Shown here: piece by piece, positions 6,788-15,269 of the stretch
Position numbering within the stretch: position 1 is the first letter of the stretch
Layout of the letters: the number at the start of each line of letters is the position of its first letter
Assembly (NCBI GenBank): GCA_009692585.1
Contig: SHYX01000040.1
Location: 1 to 42,508, forward strand
DNA length: 42,508 bases
Origin: Myxococcales bacterium
GTDB taxonomy: Bacteria; Myxococcota; UBA796; SXON01
Reading direction: 5' to 3'
The notes under the pieces: model-generated
The model's database searches: none
What the model was told of the DNA's origin: nothing
The model's input: only the letters and a program-made list of their open reading frames with translations
Program-made: the position numbers and the translations under genes

Positions 6788-7713
6788 GCCGTGGCCTCTC
6801 GGGCGCGAGGGTCAAGGAGGATGGCCAGCGAATCCGCGGCGAGTCGGGCGAGCGCCACGCTGACGGCGAAGGCGAGTGCAAGCGCGGACGCAAGCGGCCA
6901 GTCCCGATCCGCACAGGAGTTCCAGAAGGTGGTGCCGGCCCCTGGAAGGTTGAACGCCCGTTCCACGACAATCAGCCCCGAAAAAAGCGCGGGGAGCGTG
7001 TCGGCCCCGATGCGCGCGGCCGGAACCAACAGATGACGGAGCATCATCCAGCGCACCGAGCCGCCGCGCGCGCGCTCGGCCTCCACAAACGCCGCGGTTT
7101 TGAGGCGGTGGACCTCGACCGAGGCGCGGCGTACGAGCTGGGCGAAATGGGCAGACGCAAACCCGAGCAGCAGGATGGCCAGGGTTGTGCGCACCCGACC
7201 GGCTTCCTCCGGGAGCGCGAACCAGGTCGGACGCTCGATCCATCCGCGGTGAATCAACGTCCACGCAGCGGCGTTCACCCCATGCACGACGCCGAGGGAA
7301 GCGAGGATCATCGGAACCGCAGACAGCGCGCGGAGCCCGGCGCCGGCCGCGGGTCGGGCGAAGGCGAGCCCGAGGCTCAGCACGGCGGCGGGGAACAGGA
7401 GCCAGGCAGAGGCGGCCGCCCCCGTCGTGACCAGGTCGATGACGGGAACCCCCGGTCGGAACGTGAGGGACTCGCCAAAGTCGCCTTGGGCGAGGCGCAG
7501 CAGGCCGGAGCCGACCCGGCTGCTGAAGGAGCCGCCCAGGCCCCACTCGGCTTCCAGCACCGCCCGCACCTCCTCCCCATTGGGCAGCGTGTCGATCGCA
7601 TCTCCCGGCGCGGCCGCGAAGAGCAACACCACCAGAGTGGCCGCCACGAGGGTCGTCCCCGCGAAGCCGAGAAGCCGCAGAAGCAGGATGCGCCCGATGG
7701 CTGCCGAGCGCAT
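6784..7713 (-). CDS. ABC transporter permease, DppB/OppB-like
   Basis: 309 residues. The first membrane helix (about 8-32) leads into the family-typical periplasmic segment AAPGDAIDTLP with GDFGESLTFRPGVPV (about 98-112). Five further hydrophobic segments follow. The EAA-like ATPase contact loop is visible near 210-240 (EAERARGGSVRWMMLRHLL). The C-terminal part retains the conserved VERAFNLPGAG stretch of peptide permeases. It should pair with the DppC-like subunit whose start overlaps its stop. It lies 9 bases downstream of the peptide-binding protein gene. Substrate is predicted as short peptides by family only. Confidence 0.88.
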   Translation of the reverse strand: MRSAAIGRILLLRLLGFAGTTLVAATLVVLLFAAAPGDAIDTLPNGEEVRAVLEAEWGLGGSFSSRVGSGLLRLAQGDFGESLTFRPGVPVIDLVTTGAAASAWLLFPAAVLSLGLAFARPAAGAGLRALSAVPMILASLGVVHGVNAAAWTLIHRGWIERPTWFALPEEAGRVRTTLAILLLGFASAHFAQLVRRASVEVHRLKTAAFVEAERARGGSVRWMMLRHLLVPAARIGADTLPALFSGLIVVERAFNLPGAGTTFWNSCADRDWPLASALALAFAVSVALARLAADSLAILLDPRAREATA

Positions 7714-7722
7714 CGTGCGCGC

Positions 7723-9228
7723 CTACTTCATCGTCCAGGACGGGGCGAAGGTGAAGAAGTAGAAAGGATGGACGAGGACGTTCTTCACTTTCACGGACAT
7801 CGCTGCGTAGCTGTCGAGCGTCCAGAGAAACAGCATGGGCTGGTCGGTGGCGATGAGCCTGTGGGCCTCTCGCAGGGAGCCCTTCCTCACATAGGGGTCC
7901 GTGGCGTCACGCGCCTTGTCCAAGAGCGCATCCACCGCCGGGTTTCGGTAACCGACGAAGTTGCGGCTGCCCTGACTCTGGAACTGCTCGCGGATGTCCT
8001 CGTTCCGGTCGAAGGTCCATTGACTCAGCACAAGATCGTAGTCCCGGTCGCGCCACACACGTTGTTTCCAGGCCGCGTCGTCGAGGAACTGGACCTCCAG
8101 CGTGATTCCAGCGCGCTCAAGCTGAGACTGTAGGTTGATCGCCACCTCTTGAACGCTTTCCAGCGATTGGTGGGCCACCGCCGTGAGCTTGAGCGGCTTT
8201 CCATCCCGATTCCAGGTGTCGCCGTCGTGAACGAAGCCGGCGGAGGCGAGCTGCGTGTTGGCTTCGTCCGTATCGGCGGCCGGCATGGGCACGTCGTGGT
8301 TGTAATAGGGACTCGAAGGCACGAACGGGCCGCTGATGCGCGCACCGGTTCCGACGGGGGCGAGGAGCGCATCGATGTCGACGAGCGCGGAGAGACCATG
8401 GCGGACCGCCGCGTTTCCCGTGAGTGGGCGGTTCAGGTTGTAGCCCAGGTACCACCAAGAGTTCGTCTGGTAGGGGTAGAGCTCCACCTTCCGGTTGTTC
8501 TGCAGCATCGCTAGGTCGCGAGGAAGCACTCTCACCAGAACTTCGAGGCTTTCATAGAGCACAAGCTTCGCCTGGTAGTTCTTGTCAGCCACCTCGCGCA
8601 GCGTCACCTCGTCGATCCCGACCGAGTTCCGCCACGTTTCGTTTTTCTTGAAGGTGATCGAGTTATCTTCGTTGAAGGTTGATAGTTTCCACGGCCCGGT
8701 CCCGATCGGATGGGAGCGGAACGCATCGGACCGCTTCACGGGCAGCCCAGTGAAGGCATGCTTGGGCAGGATCTTGAAGAACAGCTTGTCTTGGGGGCGG
8801 GTTTCGGCTCGAACGAACGTGATCTTCACGGTGCGCGCGTCCTGGGCCGTCACATCCGCGATCCACGCGACCCGGCCCGCTTCGGTCGAGGCCGTGGAGC
8901 GGTCCTGCATGGCCTTGATGGTGAAGACGACGTCGTCGGCAGAGAAGGGGCGCCCGTCGTGCCAGGTGACATCGCTTCGCAGGTTGATCACCATGGAGCG
9001 TCGATCTTCGGCGATCGTGGAGGATTCTGCGAGGGAAGGCGTCGTGGCCAGATCCGCGTTGTCGGTGTACAGGCTCTCGAAGATGACCTCGTTCGCCCTC
9101 GCCTCCGCCATCGTCGAGCCGAAAAGCGGGTTGATCATAGGCGGAGCCTGATCCTCCGCGAAGCGCAGGTTTCCCGCGTGCGCCACAAGGGGGAGAAGCA
9201 GCAGAGCGGGGAGCCAGAGTCGATTCAT
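7723..9228 (-). CDS. Extracellular solute-binding protein family 5 (peptide-binding, DppA/OppA-like)
   Basis: 501 residues from ATG at 9228; the frame opens upstream at 9261, but this ATG places a clean signal peptide at the N-terminus (RLWLPALLLLPLVAHA, cleavage before GNLRFAEDQ). The mature protein has the family 5 pattern: an early INPLFGSTMAEARANEVIFESLY stretch, the WHDGRPFSADDVVFTIKAM motif near residues 88-106, and a C-terminal segment SLREAHRLIATDQPMLFLW. It is a periplasmic protein delivering peptides to the two permeases encoded directly downstream. It lacks a lipobox, so it is probably soluble. The gene follows a TPR-like lipoprotein gene by 13 bases. Confidence 0.9.
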   Translation of the reverse strand: MNRLWLPALLLLPLVAHAGNLRFAEDQAPPMINPLFGSTMAEARANEVIFESLYTDNADLATTPSLAESSTIAEDRRSMVINLRSDVTWHDGRPFSADDVVFTIKAMQDRSTASTEAGRVAWIADVTAQDARTVKITFVRAETRPQDKLFFKILPKHAFTGLPVKRSDAFRSHPIGTGPWKLSTFNEDNSITFKKNETWRNSVGIDEVTLREVADKNYQAKLVLYESLEVLVRVLPRDLAMLQNNRKVELYPYQTNSWWYLGYNLNRPLTGNAAVRHGLSALVDIDALLAPVGTGARISGPFVPSSPYYNHDVPMPAADTDEANTQLASAGFVHDGDTWNRDGKPLKLTAVAHQSLESVQEVAINLQSQLERAGITLEVQFLDDAAWKQRVWRDRDYDLVLSQWTFDRNEDIREQFQSQGSRNFVGYRNPAVDALLDKARDATDPYVRKGSLREAHRLIATDQPMLFLWTLDSYAAMSVKVKNVLVHPFYFFTFAPSWTMK

Positions 9229-9241
9229 GGGATGTCCGAGG

Positions 9242-10354
9242 TCACTCGCGGCTGTCGCCACGGCGGTCCAGGCCTTCGAGCACGACGAGCGTGCTCAGGG
9301 TTTCGTCGAGTCCGCGCACGGCGGGCCAGTCGGTGGCGAGCACCTCGATGGCATCGAGCGCTTCACGCGTGCGGCCCACGCCGAGCTGGGCGCTGGCGAG
9401 GACCGCGAAGAGGGTGGGCGAGTTCACGGGCCCGACCTGGCGGGGCGATTCGTGGTCGAGGGCCATCTGACCGAGAGCCAGCGCACAGCTCGGTCGCCCT
9501 GTTCCCAGCGCGCTCACCGCGAGCTGAACGAGCGTGCGAGCGCGGGCACCCTCGACGAGCCGGAGGTCGCTCAGCAGTTCTCGTCCTTCCGCGGTGGCGC
9601 CGGCCGTGAGGGTGGCACGCCAGCCATCCAGCGAGCCGTCCCAACTGCGCACCGCTTCCCGGCACGCATCGGCGTCCGACATGGGGTCGGCCGCCGCACC
9701 GGGGAGCACTAAGTTCAAACCAATCTTTTCCGAGAAAAGGGCGTCGTCTTTCACGACTTGGCTGGTGTACGCACGGTCTTCCACCGCGGCTAACGTCCAC
9801 AGGAGCCAGGGGTCCGCCAGGTCGCGCCGGCCGCCGTCGATAGGCTCGCTGATCAACGGCAGCCCTCCAAGGTCGGTGGCGGCTTGTGCGTCGCGGCCCT
9901 GGCGCATCGTTTCATGCAGGCGTTGCCGAGCCAGAAGCGTTTCATCCGTGATCGGTCCGGCCGCCCAAGCGAGCGCCTCGTCGTTCCGACCCGCTTCCCG
10001 GAGCGCGGCACCGATCAGCGTCGAGACCACCGACTGGGTTGGCAGCGTGCCCCGTGCGGACCACTCGCTGCCCAGTCGCGCCCAGACTTCGGCGTCCATC
10101 TCGGCAAGCACGAGGTAGAGCTCACGCAGTTCGCGGTGAGCGCGGGCAGCCGGATCGCCCCCCACGGACACCGCCGAGCGCCAGTCGTTCCGATGCAGCG
10201 CAATCCACCCCTCCCGAGCGCCGCCGATTCGTTCCCCGAAGGTACCTGGCGCGGCCACCAACTCACCGATCCAGCTTGCCTCCAAGGCGGGCGCCGGGAT
10301 CACGTCATCGCCCGTGCAGGCCGCCAGCGCCAGCAGGAGCGCCTGGAACACCAC
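9242..10354 (-). CDS. Putative lipoprotein with helical repeats
   Basis: 370 residues from GTG at 10354, one base after the previous stop codon, with GAGGG about 9 bases upstream. The N-terminus LLLALAAC is a signal peptide with a lipobox ending at Cys13. The rest is Ala/Leu/Arg-rich and mostly helical, reminiscent of degenerate TPR repeats (for example ALREAGRNDEALAWAAG and AQLGVGRTREALDAIEVLA). It is likely tethered to a membrane on the periplasmic side. Between a kinase-like membrane protein and a peptide transporter it may be an accessory scaffold, but no function is recognised. Confidence 0.6.
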   Translation of the reverse strand: MVFQALLLALAACTGDDVIPAPALEASWIGELVAAPGTFGERIGGAREGWIALHRNDWRSAVSVGGDPAARAHRELRELYLVLAEMDAEVWARLGSEWSARGTLPTQSVVSTLIGAALREAGRNDEALAWAAGPITDETLLARQRLHETMRQGRDAQAATDLGGLPLISEPIDGGRRDLADPWLLWTLAAVEDRAYTSQVVKDDALFSEKIGLNLVLPGAAADPMSDADACREAVRSWDGSLDGWRATLTAGATAEGRELLSDLRLVEGARARTLVQLAVSALGTGRPSCALALGQMALDHESPRQVGPVNSPTLFAVLASAQLGVGRTREALDAIEVLATDWPAVRGLDETLSTLVVLEGLDRRGDSRE

Positions 10355-10355
10355 G

Positions 10356-10778
10356 CTATTCGCCCTCGTAGCTGCCGCCGGCGTCCTGGCCGCGGTCGCT
10401 GCCTTCGCCTGGGTCGAAGGGAACGGTGGAGGGGGACACGTGCACGGTGTCTGCCGTCAACGACACGGGTGTGAGGCTGAGTTCGCCATTCTTGAAGTAG
10501 AAGCTCGCCGTATCGACGTGGTACCCGACCTTGAAGTATTCCACGGTGTAGTCGGTGCGCCGCGCAAGCTTCACGCGAGTGCCGGCGGCATCCCGAAGGT
10601 AGTCGATGGTGAAGCGGCCGTCGTCATCCGTGATCAGCTCGACATTGCCGGGTGAAAGCGCGACGTTCGTTCGGCCCAGCGGCTTGCCGTTGCGATCGAG
10701 CACTTGCCCGCTGATCGCATGGTGCTTCGCGCAGCCTACGAGCAGGGCCGCCATCCAGAGCCACGATAGCGGCTTCAT
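10356..10778 (-). CDS. Lipoprotein with carboxypeptidase regulatory-like domain
   Basis: 140 residues, start overlapping the stop of the upstream pseudokinase gene (ATGA at 10775-10778). A signal peptide ends in the lipobox LLVGC (Cys16). Residues about 22-65 (ISGQVLDRNGKPLGRTNVALSPG, then DDDGRFTIDYL) match the beta-sandwich of carboxypeptidase regulatory-like domains, which serve as structural or binding modules on bacterial surfaces. The C-terminus is Gly/Asp/Ser-rich and probably disordered. It is likely a small periplasmic or outer-membrane lipoprotein co-translated with the pseudokinase. Confidence 0.7.
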   Translation of the reverse strand: MKPLSWLWMAALLVGCAKHHAISGQVLDRNGKPLGRTNVALSPGNVELITDDDGRFTIDYLRDAAGTRVKLARRTDYTVEYFKVGYHVDTASFYFKNGELSLTPVSLTADTVHVSPSTVPFDPGEGSDRGQDAGGSYEGE

Positions 10779-13162
10779 TCGAGCCTCGTACGGATGTCGT
10801 TGAGCTTGGCGATCTCGATGTCTGCCTTCTTGGTGAGTTCGCCTTTGTCCAGGGTGGCAACGTGCGAACGGTAGCGTTCCCAGCCGCGTACCGCGCTGTA
10901 GAGCAGCTCAAGGTCTTCCCCGGACTTGTAGAACTTCCCCTGCCAGGCGGCGGCTTCCACCTCGTAGATCTCCGCCTTCTTGGCGAACACAAGGTCGGAG
11001 GGAAGGCGGGCCCAGTTCCGTTCGGCCTCGCCGGCCTTCTGCAGGGCTCGCTCGTACTCTCCGCGGTTGACGTGCCATCGCGCAGCCTCGGCGAGGAGGG
11101 CGGGGTTGTAGCCGTTCTCGGGCAGCGTCATCGCCTGGTCGAGGTAGCGGTGGGCCGCGACCTCATCCCCCTTCTTCTGGGCGTTCATCATCAACAACGC
11201 ACGCGAGCGAGTGAACTGCGGATCGGTCGCCGCCACGCCTTCGAGCAGGCTCACATCGACACTGCTGAGGCGACCGCCTCGGGCATCTCCGGCGTAGATG
11301 TCCAGGGAACCGCCTGTGGGGGGCTCAGTTACCGTGGGGGTGGCGACGAGCTTCGCCACCTGCGGTCTGCCCTTCGCGGCGCGTTTCGGAGCGGGCGGGG
11401 GAGAAACCTTGGCCACGGGAGCGGGTTTCGGAGCGGGCGGGGGAGAAACCTTGGCCACGGGAGCGGGTTTCGGTGGGGGCTCGGGTGTCGCGACCTCCTC
11501 GGCCGGAACGGGCGCCAGCGCCGCGAACAGGTCGGCAGGGTTGTCGGCGGGCGCGGCTTCGCCCTTCGGCGACACCGCGGCGATGGGAGGTTCCGGCGCC
11601 GGGGGGGTCGATGCGTCCCAGTAGGCGATCCCGGCACAGAGAAGCACTGCCGCCAGCGTCCCGATGGCCACGCTGGCGAACAGCGGACCGCGCGAGGGCG
11701 GATCCTCTTCCCGGAAAGGCCCCCACTCGGGAATGGGCGGCGGCGGCGCAACCGCCAACGGTTCAAACGAGCGGGTGGCGGCCGCCAGCGTCACCGCGAC
11801 CGGCGGCGGCAGCGCGGGTGGAGCCGCCATGGCAGGAAGCGCCCTTTCGGGCGGAGCCAGGGTGAAAGAGCGGGCGGGTGCCTTCTTTGTTCGCTTCGGC
11901 GGTGGGTCGTACGCGTTCGCCGAAGGTTCCCCGGAGTTGTCCGGCGTAAACGAGTACGGGGGCAGAACATCCGGCCGCACGTCCGGCACCCAGGTCGGGG
12001 CGGCGGTCACGACGGGTGGATTGAAGACAAAGTTGGGGAGAGGGGTGAGCTCGGCGTCGATGTGCGCGTCGGTTCGCTCGGTGTGCTCAGGTGCGGACTC
12101 CGCGCCGCGTTCTTTGGCCACGCGCTGGGACAGGGCGGCGGCGGCCATCGCTGCGGATGCCAGCGGATCGGCGTCGATGCTTGTGTCCTGGGCGTCGGAG
12201 AAGGGGTCGGCATCGAAGGGCGCGGGTGCCGCCCCCACGCCGGAGAGGAGCGGTTGCAGAAAGGCGCGTGTATCCTCGCCGATCGTGGCGAAGCTGTAGC
12301 CAGCCATCAGCCCGCGAAGATCCTCTCGCAGCACGAAAGTACGTTGGTAGCGGTGCTTTGGGTCCAGCGCCAACGACCGGAAGAGCACCTTGTCCAACCC
12401 CGGCATCCGTTCCTTCGCTTGCAGGAGCTGGGCGGTCACTTCGGCGCGACGAACGCGGTGGATCGTCTGAAGGTTGGATTCAGCGCGAAACAAACTTCCC
12501 AACCCGAGCAGCTCGTACAGGAGCGAGCCGAGCGCAAAGATGTCGCTTGAGGGGTCGAGCTTTTGGTCGGGTTGGGTCTGCTCTGGCGAGAGGTACTCCA
12601 TCCGCGCGGGGATGGGGCCGGCAACGCCGCCTTGCGGGTGAGTTGTGGGGCTGCGACTGAGGCCGAACCCGCCCAGGAGCACCTTGCCTTCCGGCGACAA
12701 GAAGACCGCCGCCGGCCTGAGGGACAGGTGCAAGACCTGCGCCCCGCTCGAGCCCATTGCGGGCCGGCTGTGAAGCGCTCCCAATCCGTTGCAAATTTGG
12801 GTAGCGATGTTCAAGAAGATGTGTTGCGGAATCGTATGGCCGGTCTGCCGACACCAGTTCAGCACCTGCTCCAGATTCGTCCCGTGTACGAATTCTTCGA
12901 CGATGAAGTGCTCGTCTCCCGCCACGACGTGGTCCATGACGTGCACGAGGAACGGATTGGGCGCGCCGATCAAGTCACGAATCCGAGCCTCGATCGCGGC
13001 GAGCCGTGCGGCATCGCGCAGGATGAACGGCAGAATACGCCGGATGACCAACTGCCGGCCACTTCCGGCATCGTGCGTTCCGAGGTAGCTCTCCGCAACC
13101 CCACCCGTTCCGAGCTTGCGGTGCAGCGTGTAGCCGCCGACCGAATGGGGAAGGAGAAACAT
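10775..13162 (-). CDS. Predicted Ser/Thr pseudokinase with transmembrane segment and C-terminal TPR region
   Basis: 795 residues. Residues about 9-305 follow the Hanks-type kinase fold: a glycine loop GTGGVAESY (18-26), a YLSPEQ that corresponds to APE, and DIFALGSLLYELL for the DxWxxG region. Every catalytic residue is changed. The VAIK lysine is Arg41, the HRD motif is H145-L146-S147 with no Asp, the following Lys and Asn are Arg149 and Ala152, and DFG is G165-F166-G167. It should be unable to phosphorylate, though it may still bind nucleotide or partners. A Pro-rich linker leads to a membrane segment near 490-514. A second Pro/Ala/Lys region holds an exact 14-residue duplication. About 624-790 are TPR-like helices on the far side of the membrane. 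It is the first gene of the operon with two lipoproteins and a peptide importer. It probably acts as a signalling scaffold. Confidence 0.82.
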   Translation of the reverse strand: MFLLPHSVGGYTLHRKLGTGGVAESYLGTHDAGSGRQLVIRRILPFILRDAARLAAIEARIRDLIGAPNPFLVHVMDHVVAGDEHFIVEEFVHGTNLEQVLNWCRQTGHTIPQHIFLNIATQICNGLGALHSRPAMGSSGAQVLHLSLRPAAVFLSPEGKVLLGGFGLSRSPTTHPQGGVAGPIPARMEYLSPEQTQPDQKLDPSSDIFALGSLLYELLGLGSLFRAESNLQTIHRVRRAEVTAQLLQAKERMPGLDKVLFRSLALDPKHRYQRTFVLREDLRGLMAGYSFATIGEDTRAFLQPLLSGVGAAPAPFDADPFSDAQDTSIDADPLASAAMAAAALSQRVAKERGAESAPEHTERTDAHIDAELTPLPNFVFNPPVVTAAPTWVPDVRPDVLPPYSFTPDNSGEPSANAYDPPPKRTKKAPARSFTLAPPERALPAMAAPPALPPPVAVTLAAATRSFEPLAVAPPPPIPEWGPFREEDPPSRGPLFASVAIGTLAAVLLCAGIAYWDASTPPAPEPPIAAVSPKGEAAPADNPADLFAALAPVPAEEVATPEPPPKPAPVAKVSPPPAPKPAPVAKVSPPPAPKRAAKGRPQVAKLVATPTVTEPPTGGSLDIYAGDARGGRLSSVDVSLLEGVAATDPQFTRSRALLMMNAQKKGDEVAAHRYLDQAMTLPENGYNPALLAEAARWHVNRGEYERALQKAGEAERNWARLPSDLVFAKKAEIYEVEAAAWQGKFYKSGEDLELLYSAVRGWERYRSHVATLDKGELTKKADIEIAKLNDIRTRLE
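11385..11468. repeat. Tandem 42-bp duplication inside the pseudokinase gene
   Basis: Two adjacent 42-bp copies (11385-11426 and 11427-11468) are identical by eye. They encode two copies of the 14-residue unit PAPVAKVSPPPAPK in the Pro-rich linker between membrane segment and TPR region. Identity at the DNA level indicates a recent slippage or unequal exchange event. Copy number may vary between strains. Confidence 0.9.
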
Positions 13163-13193
13163 TTCGGGCGTCCGAACCAGCGACGAGGCTACT

Positions 13194-13682
13194 TTGCGAG
13201 ACCGCTTCCGTCAAGCCGGACAGACCCTTATGCTCCTTGCGTTCGCCCTCTCCTGCGCCTTCCATGTCGACCGAAGTGGGCTCGTGTACGCGGATGAAGG
13301 GATCGTCTGGCTCGGGGGGTACCAGGGGGGACGGGTGTCGCTGCTGCTCGACGCCGAATCCGCTCCGATTCGCTACCTTGTCGGCTGCGTGATCGAGGTG
13401 ACCGGTCTGGGAACTCCCGCCGGGATTTTGGTGCAGGACTGGCACGTCACGGATGCTGGGGATGGCTCCAGCGGATTTGTTGGCATGTTGCAGGCGTACG
13501 GGGCGAGGCTCTTGCTCGATGACCGGAACACGCGGTCAACTCTGGTGATCGATGACGACGCGGTTCCCCAGCTTCGGGCCTTCGCCGGTCGCCCGGTGCT
13601 GGTCGTGGGGACGGTCGTCGGTCCCGGTCAGGTGCGGGTGATGGCGTGGCGGCTCCTCGACGAGACAGCCCCCGCGCCGTGA
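13194..13682 (+). CDS. Small exported protein, probable lipoprotein
   Basis: 162 residues from TTG at 13194, with GAGG about 5-6 bases upstream; an ATG at 13230 is the alternative but would leave a signal peptide without a basic start. The N-terminus has Arg residues, then LMLLAFALSC, a plausible lipobox with Cys21. The mature part looks like small beta strands (GGRVSLLLDAESAPIRYLVGCVIEV, FAGRPVLVVGTVVGPGQVRVMAW), compatible with an OB-like or other small barrel fold. It is divergent from the pseudokinase gene (31-base shared upstream region) and 27 bases before purH. No family was recognised. Confidence 0.6.
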   Translation: MRDRFRQAGQTLMLLAFALSCAFHVDRSGLVYADEGIVWLGGYQGGRVSLLLDAESAPIRYLVGCVIEVTGLGTPAGILVQDWHVTDAGDGSSGFVGMLQAYGARLLLDDRNTRSTLVIDDDAVPQLRAFAGRPVLVVGTVVGPGQVRVMAWRLLDETAPAP

Positions 13683-13709
13683 TACCCGCGCCGCCACCCT
13701 GCAGGTCCC

Positions 13710-15248
13710 ATGAACCGCCGCTACGCTCTGCTCTCGGTCTCAGACAAGTCGGGGCTCATCGAGTTTGCACGAGGCTTGTTGGCGTTGGGGTTCGAGATCC
13801 TGAGCACCGGCGGGACCGGCAAGGCCTTGGCCGCCGAACACATCCCGTACACCCCCGTCGCCGCCCACACGGGCGCCCCCGAGATCATGGACGGCCGCGT
13901 GAAGACGCTGCACCCCACCCTCCACGGCGGGATCCTCGGTCGTCGCGGACTGGACGAGGCGGTCGCCGAAGCCCAGGGGATCGCCTGGATCGACGTGGTC
14001 GCCGTAAACCTTTACCCCTTCGAACAGACGGTCGCCCGCGGTGCGCCGCCGGATGAAGTCGTCGAGAACATCGACATCGGTGGGCCTGCCATGGTGCGGG
14101 CGGCGGCCAAGAACCACCGCTGGGTACACGTCGTCGTGGACCCACGCGACTACGCTGCAGTCCTATTGAGGATTCACGAGGATGACCTTTCATTTCGTCG
14201 GTCCCTCGCCGGCAAGGCCTTCCGCCACACCGCTTGCTACGACGCGATGATCGCGACCTGGTTCGGGCCGACCGAGGGGGAGCCGTTCCCGGAAGAAGGG
14301 GCGATTCCCCTGCGGCTCTCGCAGACCCTCCGCTACGGCGAAAACCCTCACCAGACGGCTGCGTTCTACGTCACGCCGCTGGAGGCGGGTCGGTCCCTGG
14401 GTCGGGTGCGGCAGCTTCAGGGGAAGGAACTATCGTACAACAACCTTGGTGATCTGGATGCCGCGGTGCGCATCGCCTTCGACCTTCCGGGGCCGGGCTG
14501 TGCCATCATCAAGCACGCGAACCCTTGCGGGGCCGCGGTTCACCCGGCGGGAATGGCGGTGGCCTATGCGCTGGCCCTTTCGGGGGATCCCGTTTCGGCC
14601 TATGGTGGAATCCTCGTCTTCAATCGGGCCCTTACGGCCGAGGATGCTGCGGCCGTCCTGGCCAGCAAGGTGTTCTTCGAGGTCATCGCGGCGCCAGGCT
14701 TCGATGCCGGGGCGGCCGAGGCGTTCGCCCGCCGCGTAAACCTTCGAGTCATGGAGCTCCCCGGCGATTGGGCTCAGGCTGCGTCTCCGGGTCGCGATGC
14801 CCGTCGGGTGGCCGGCGGTTGGCTACTCCAGGATTGGGATCTCGGGGAATACGGGCCGTGGACGCCCGTGCTCCGCACTCCCGACGCGCTGGAGTTGGAG
14901 GCACTTCGCTTCGCGTGGGCCGTGTGTACCCACGTGAAGTCCAACGCGATCGTGCTCGCAAGGGCGGAAGAGGGGGGCTTTGTGCTCAATGGCGTCGGGG
15001 CGGGCCAGATGAGTCGGGTGGACAGCGTGCGCCTCGCCACCACCAAGGCCACGCGGCCGGTACCGGGCAGCGTCCTGGCCTCCGACGCCTTCTTTCCCTT
15101 TCCCGACGGGGTCCAGTTGGCCGTCGCGGCGGGTATCCGGGCCTTTGTCCAGCCTGGAGGCTCGATTCGTGACGACGAAGTGATCGCCGCGGCGCGCGAC
15201 GCCGACGCCGTGATGATGTTCACGGGGGTTCGGCATTTCCGCCATTGA
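13710..15248 (+). CDS. purH: Bifunctional AICAR formyltransferase / IMP cyclohydrolase
   Basis: 512 residues, a full-length PurH. The N-terminal IMP cyclohydrolase domain shows LLSVSDKSGL, STGGTGKAL and GRVKTLHPTLHGGIL. The C-terminal formyltransferase domain shows RYGENPHQTAAFY, the catalytic KH pair at K268-H269 in IIKHANPCG, and the terminal FTGVRHFRH. It catalyses the last two steps of de novo purine synthesis (AICAR to FAICAR to IMP) in the cytoplasm. The downstream gene starts 21 bases later and purD follows it. This partly restores the usual purH-purD neighbourhood, with a TPR gene inserted. Confidence 0.97.
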   Translation: MNRRYALLSVSDKSGLIEFARGLLALGFEILSTGGTGKALAAEHIPYTPVAAHTGAPEIMDGRVKTLHPTLHGGILGRRGLDEAVAEAQGIAWIDVVAVNLYPFEQTVARGAPPDEVVENIDIGGPAMVRAAAKNHRWVHVVVDPRDYAAVLLRIHEDDLSFRRSLAGKAFRHTACYDAMIATWFGPTEGEPFPEEGAIPLRLSQTLRYGENPHQTAAFYVTPLEAGRSLGRVRQLQGKELSYNNLGDLDAAVRIAFDLPGPGCAIIKHANPCGAAVHPAGMAVAYALALSGDPVSAYGGILVFNRALTAEDAAAVLASKVFFEVIAAPGFDAGAAEAFARRVNLRVMELPGDWAQAASPGRDARRVAGGWLLQDWDLGEYGPWTPVLRTPDALELEALRFAWAVCTHVKSNAIVLARAEEGGFVLNGVGAGQMSRVDSVRLATTKATRPVPGSVLASDAFFPFPDGVQLAVAAGIRAFVQPGGSIRDDEVIAAARDADAVMMFTGVRHFRH

Positions 15249-15269
15249 GCCGGTCGGCTACGCTGCGCC

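Noticed and set aside
6007..8133. A 708-codon plus-strand frame over the peptide transporter genes
   Set aside because: High GC leaves long stop-free frames; the product is Arg/Pro/Gly-rich. The minus-strand permeases and binding protein have clear family motifs.
10862..12550. A 562-codon plus-strand frame over the pseudokinase gene
   Set aside because: Antisense shadow with Arg/Gly-rich composition; the kinase-like and TPR protein on the minus strand is convincing.
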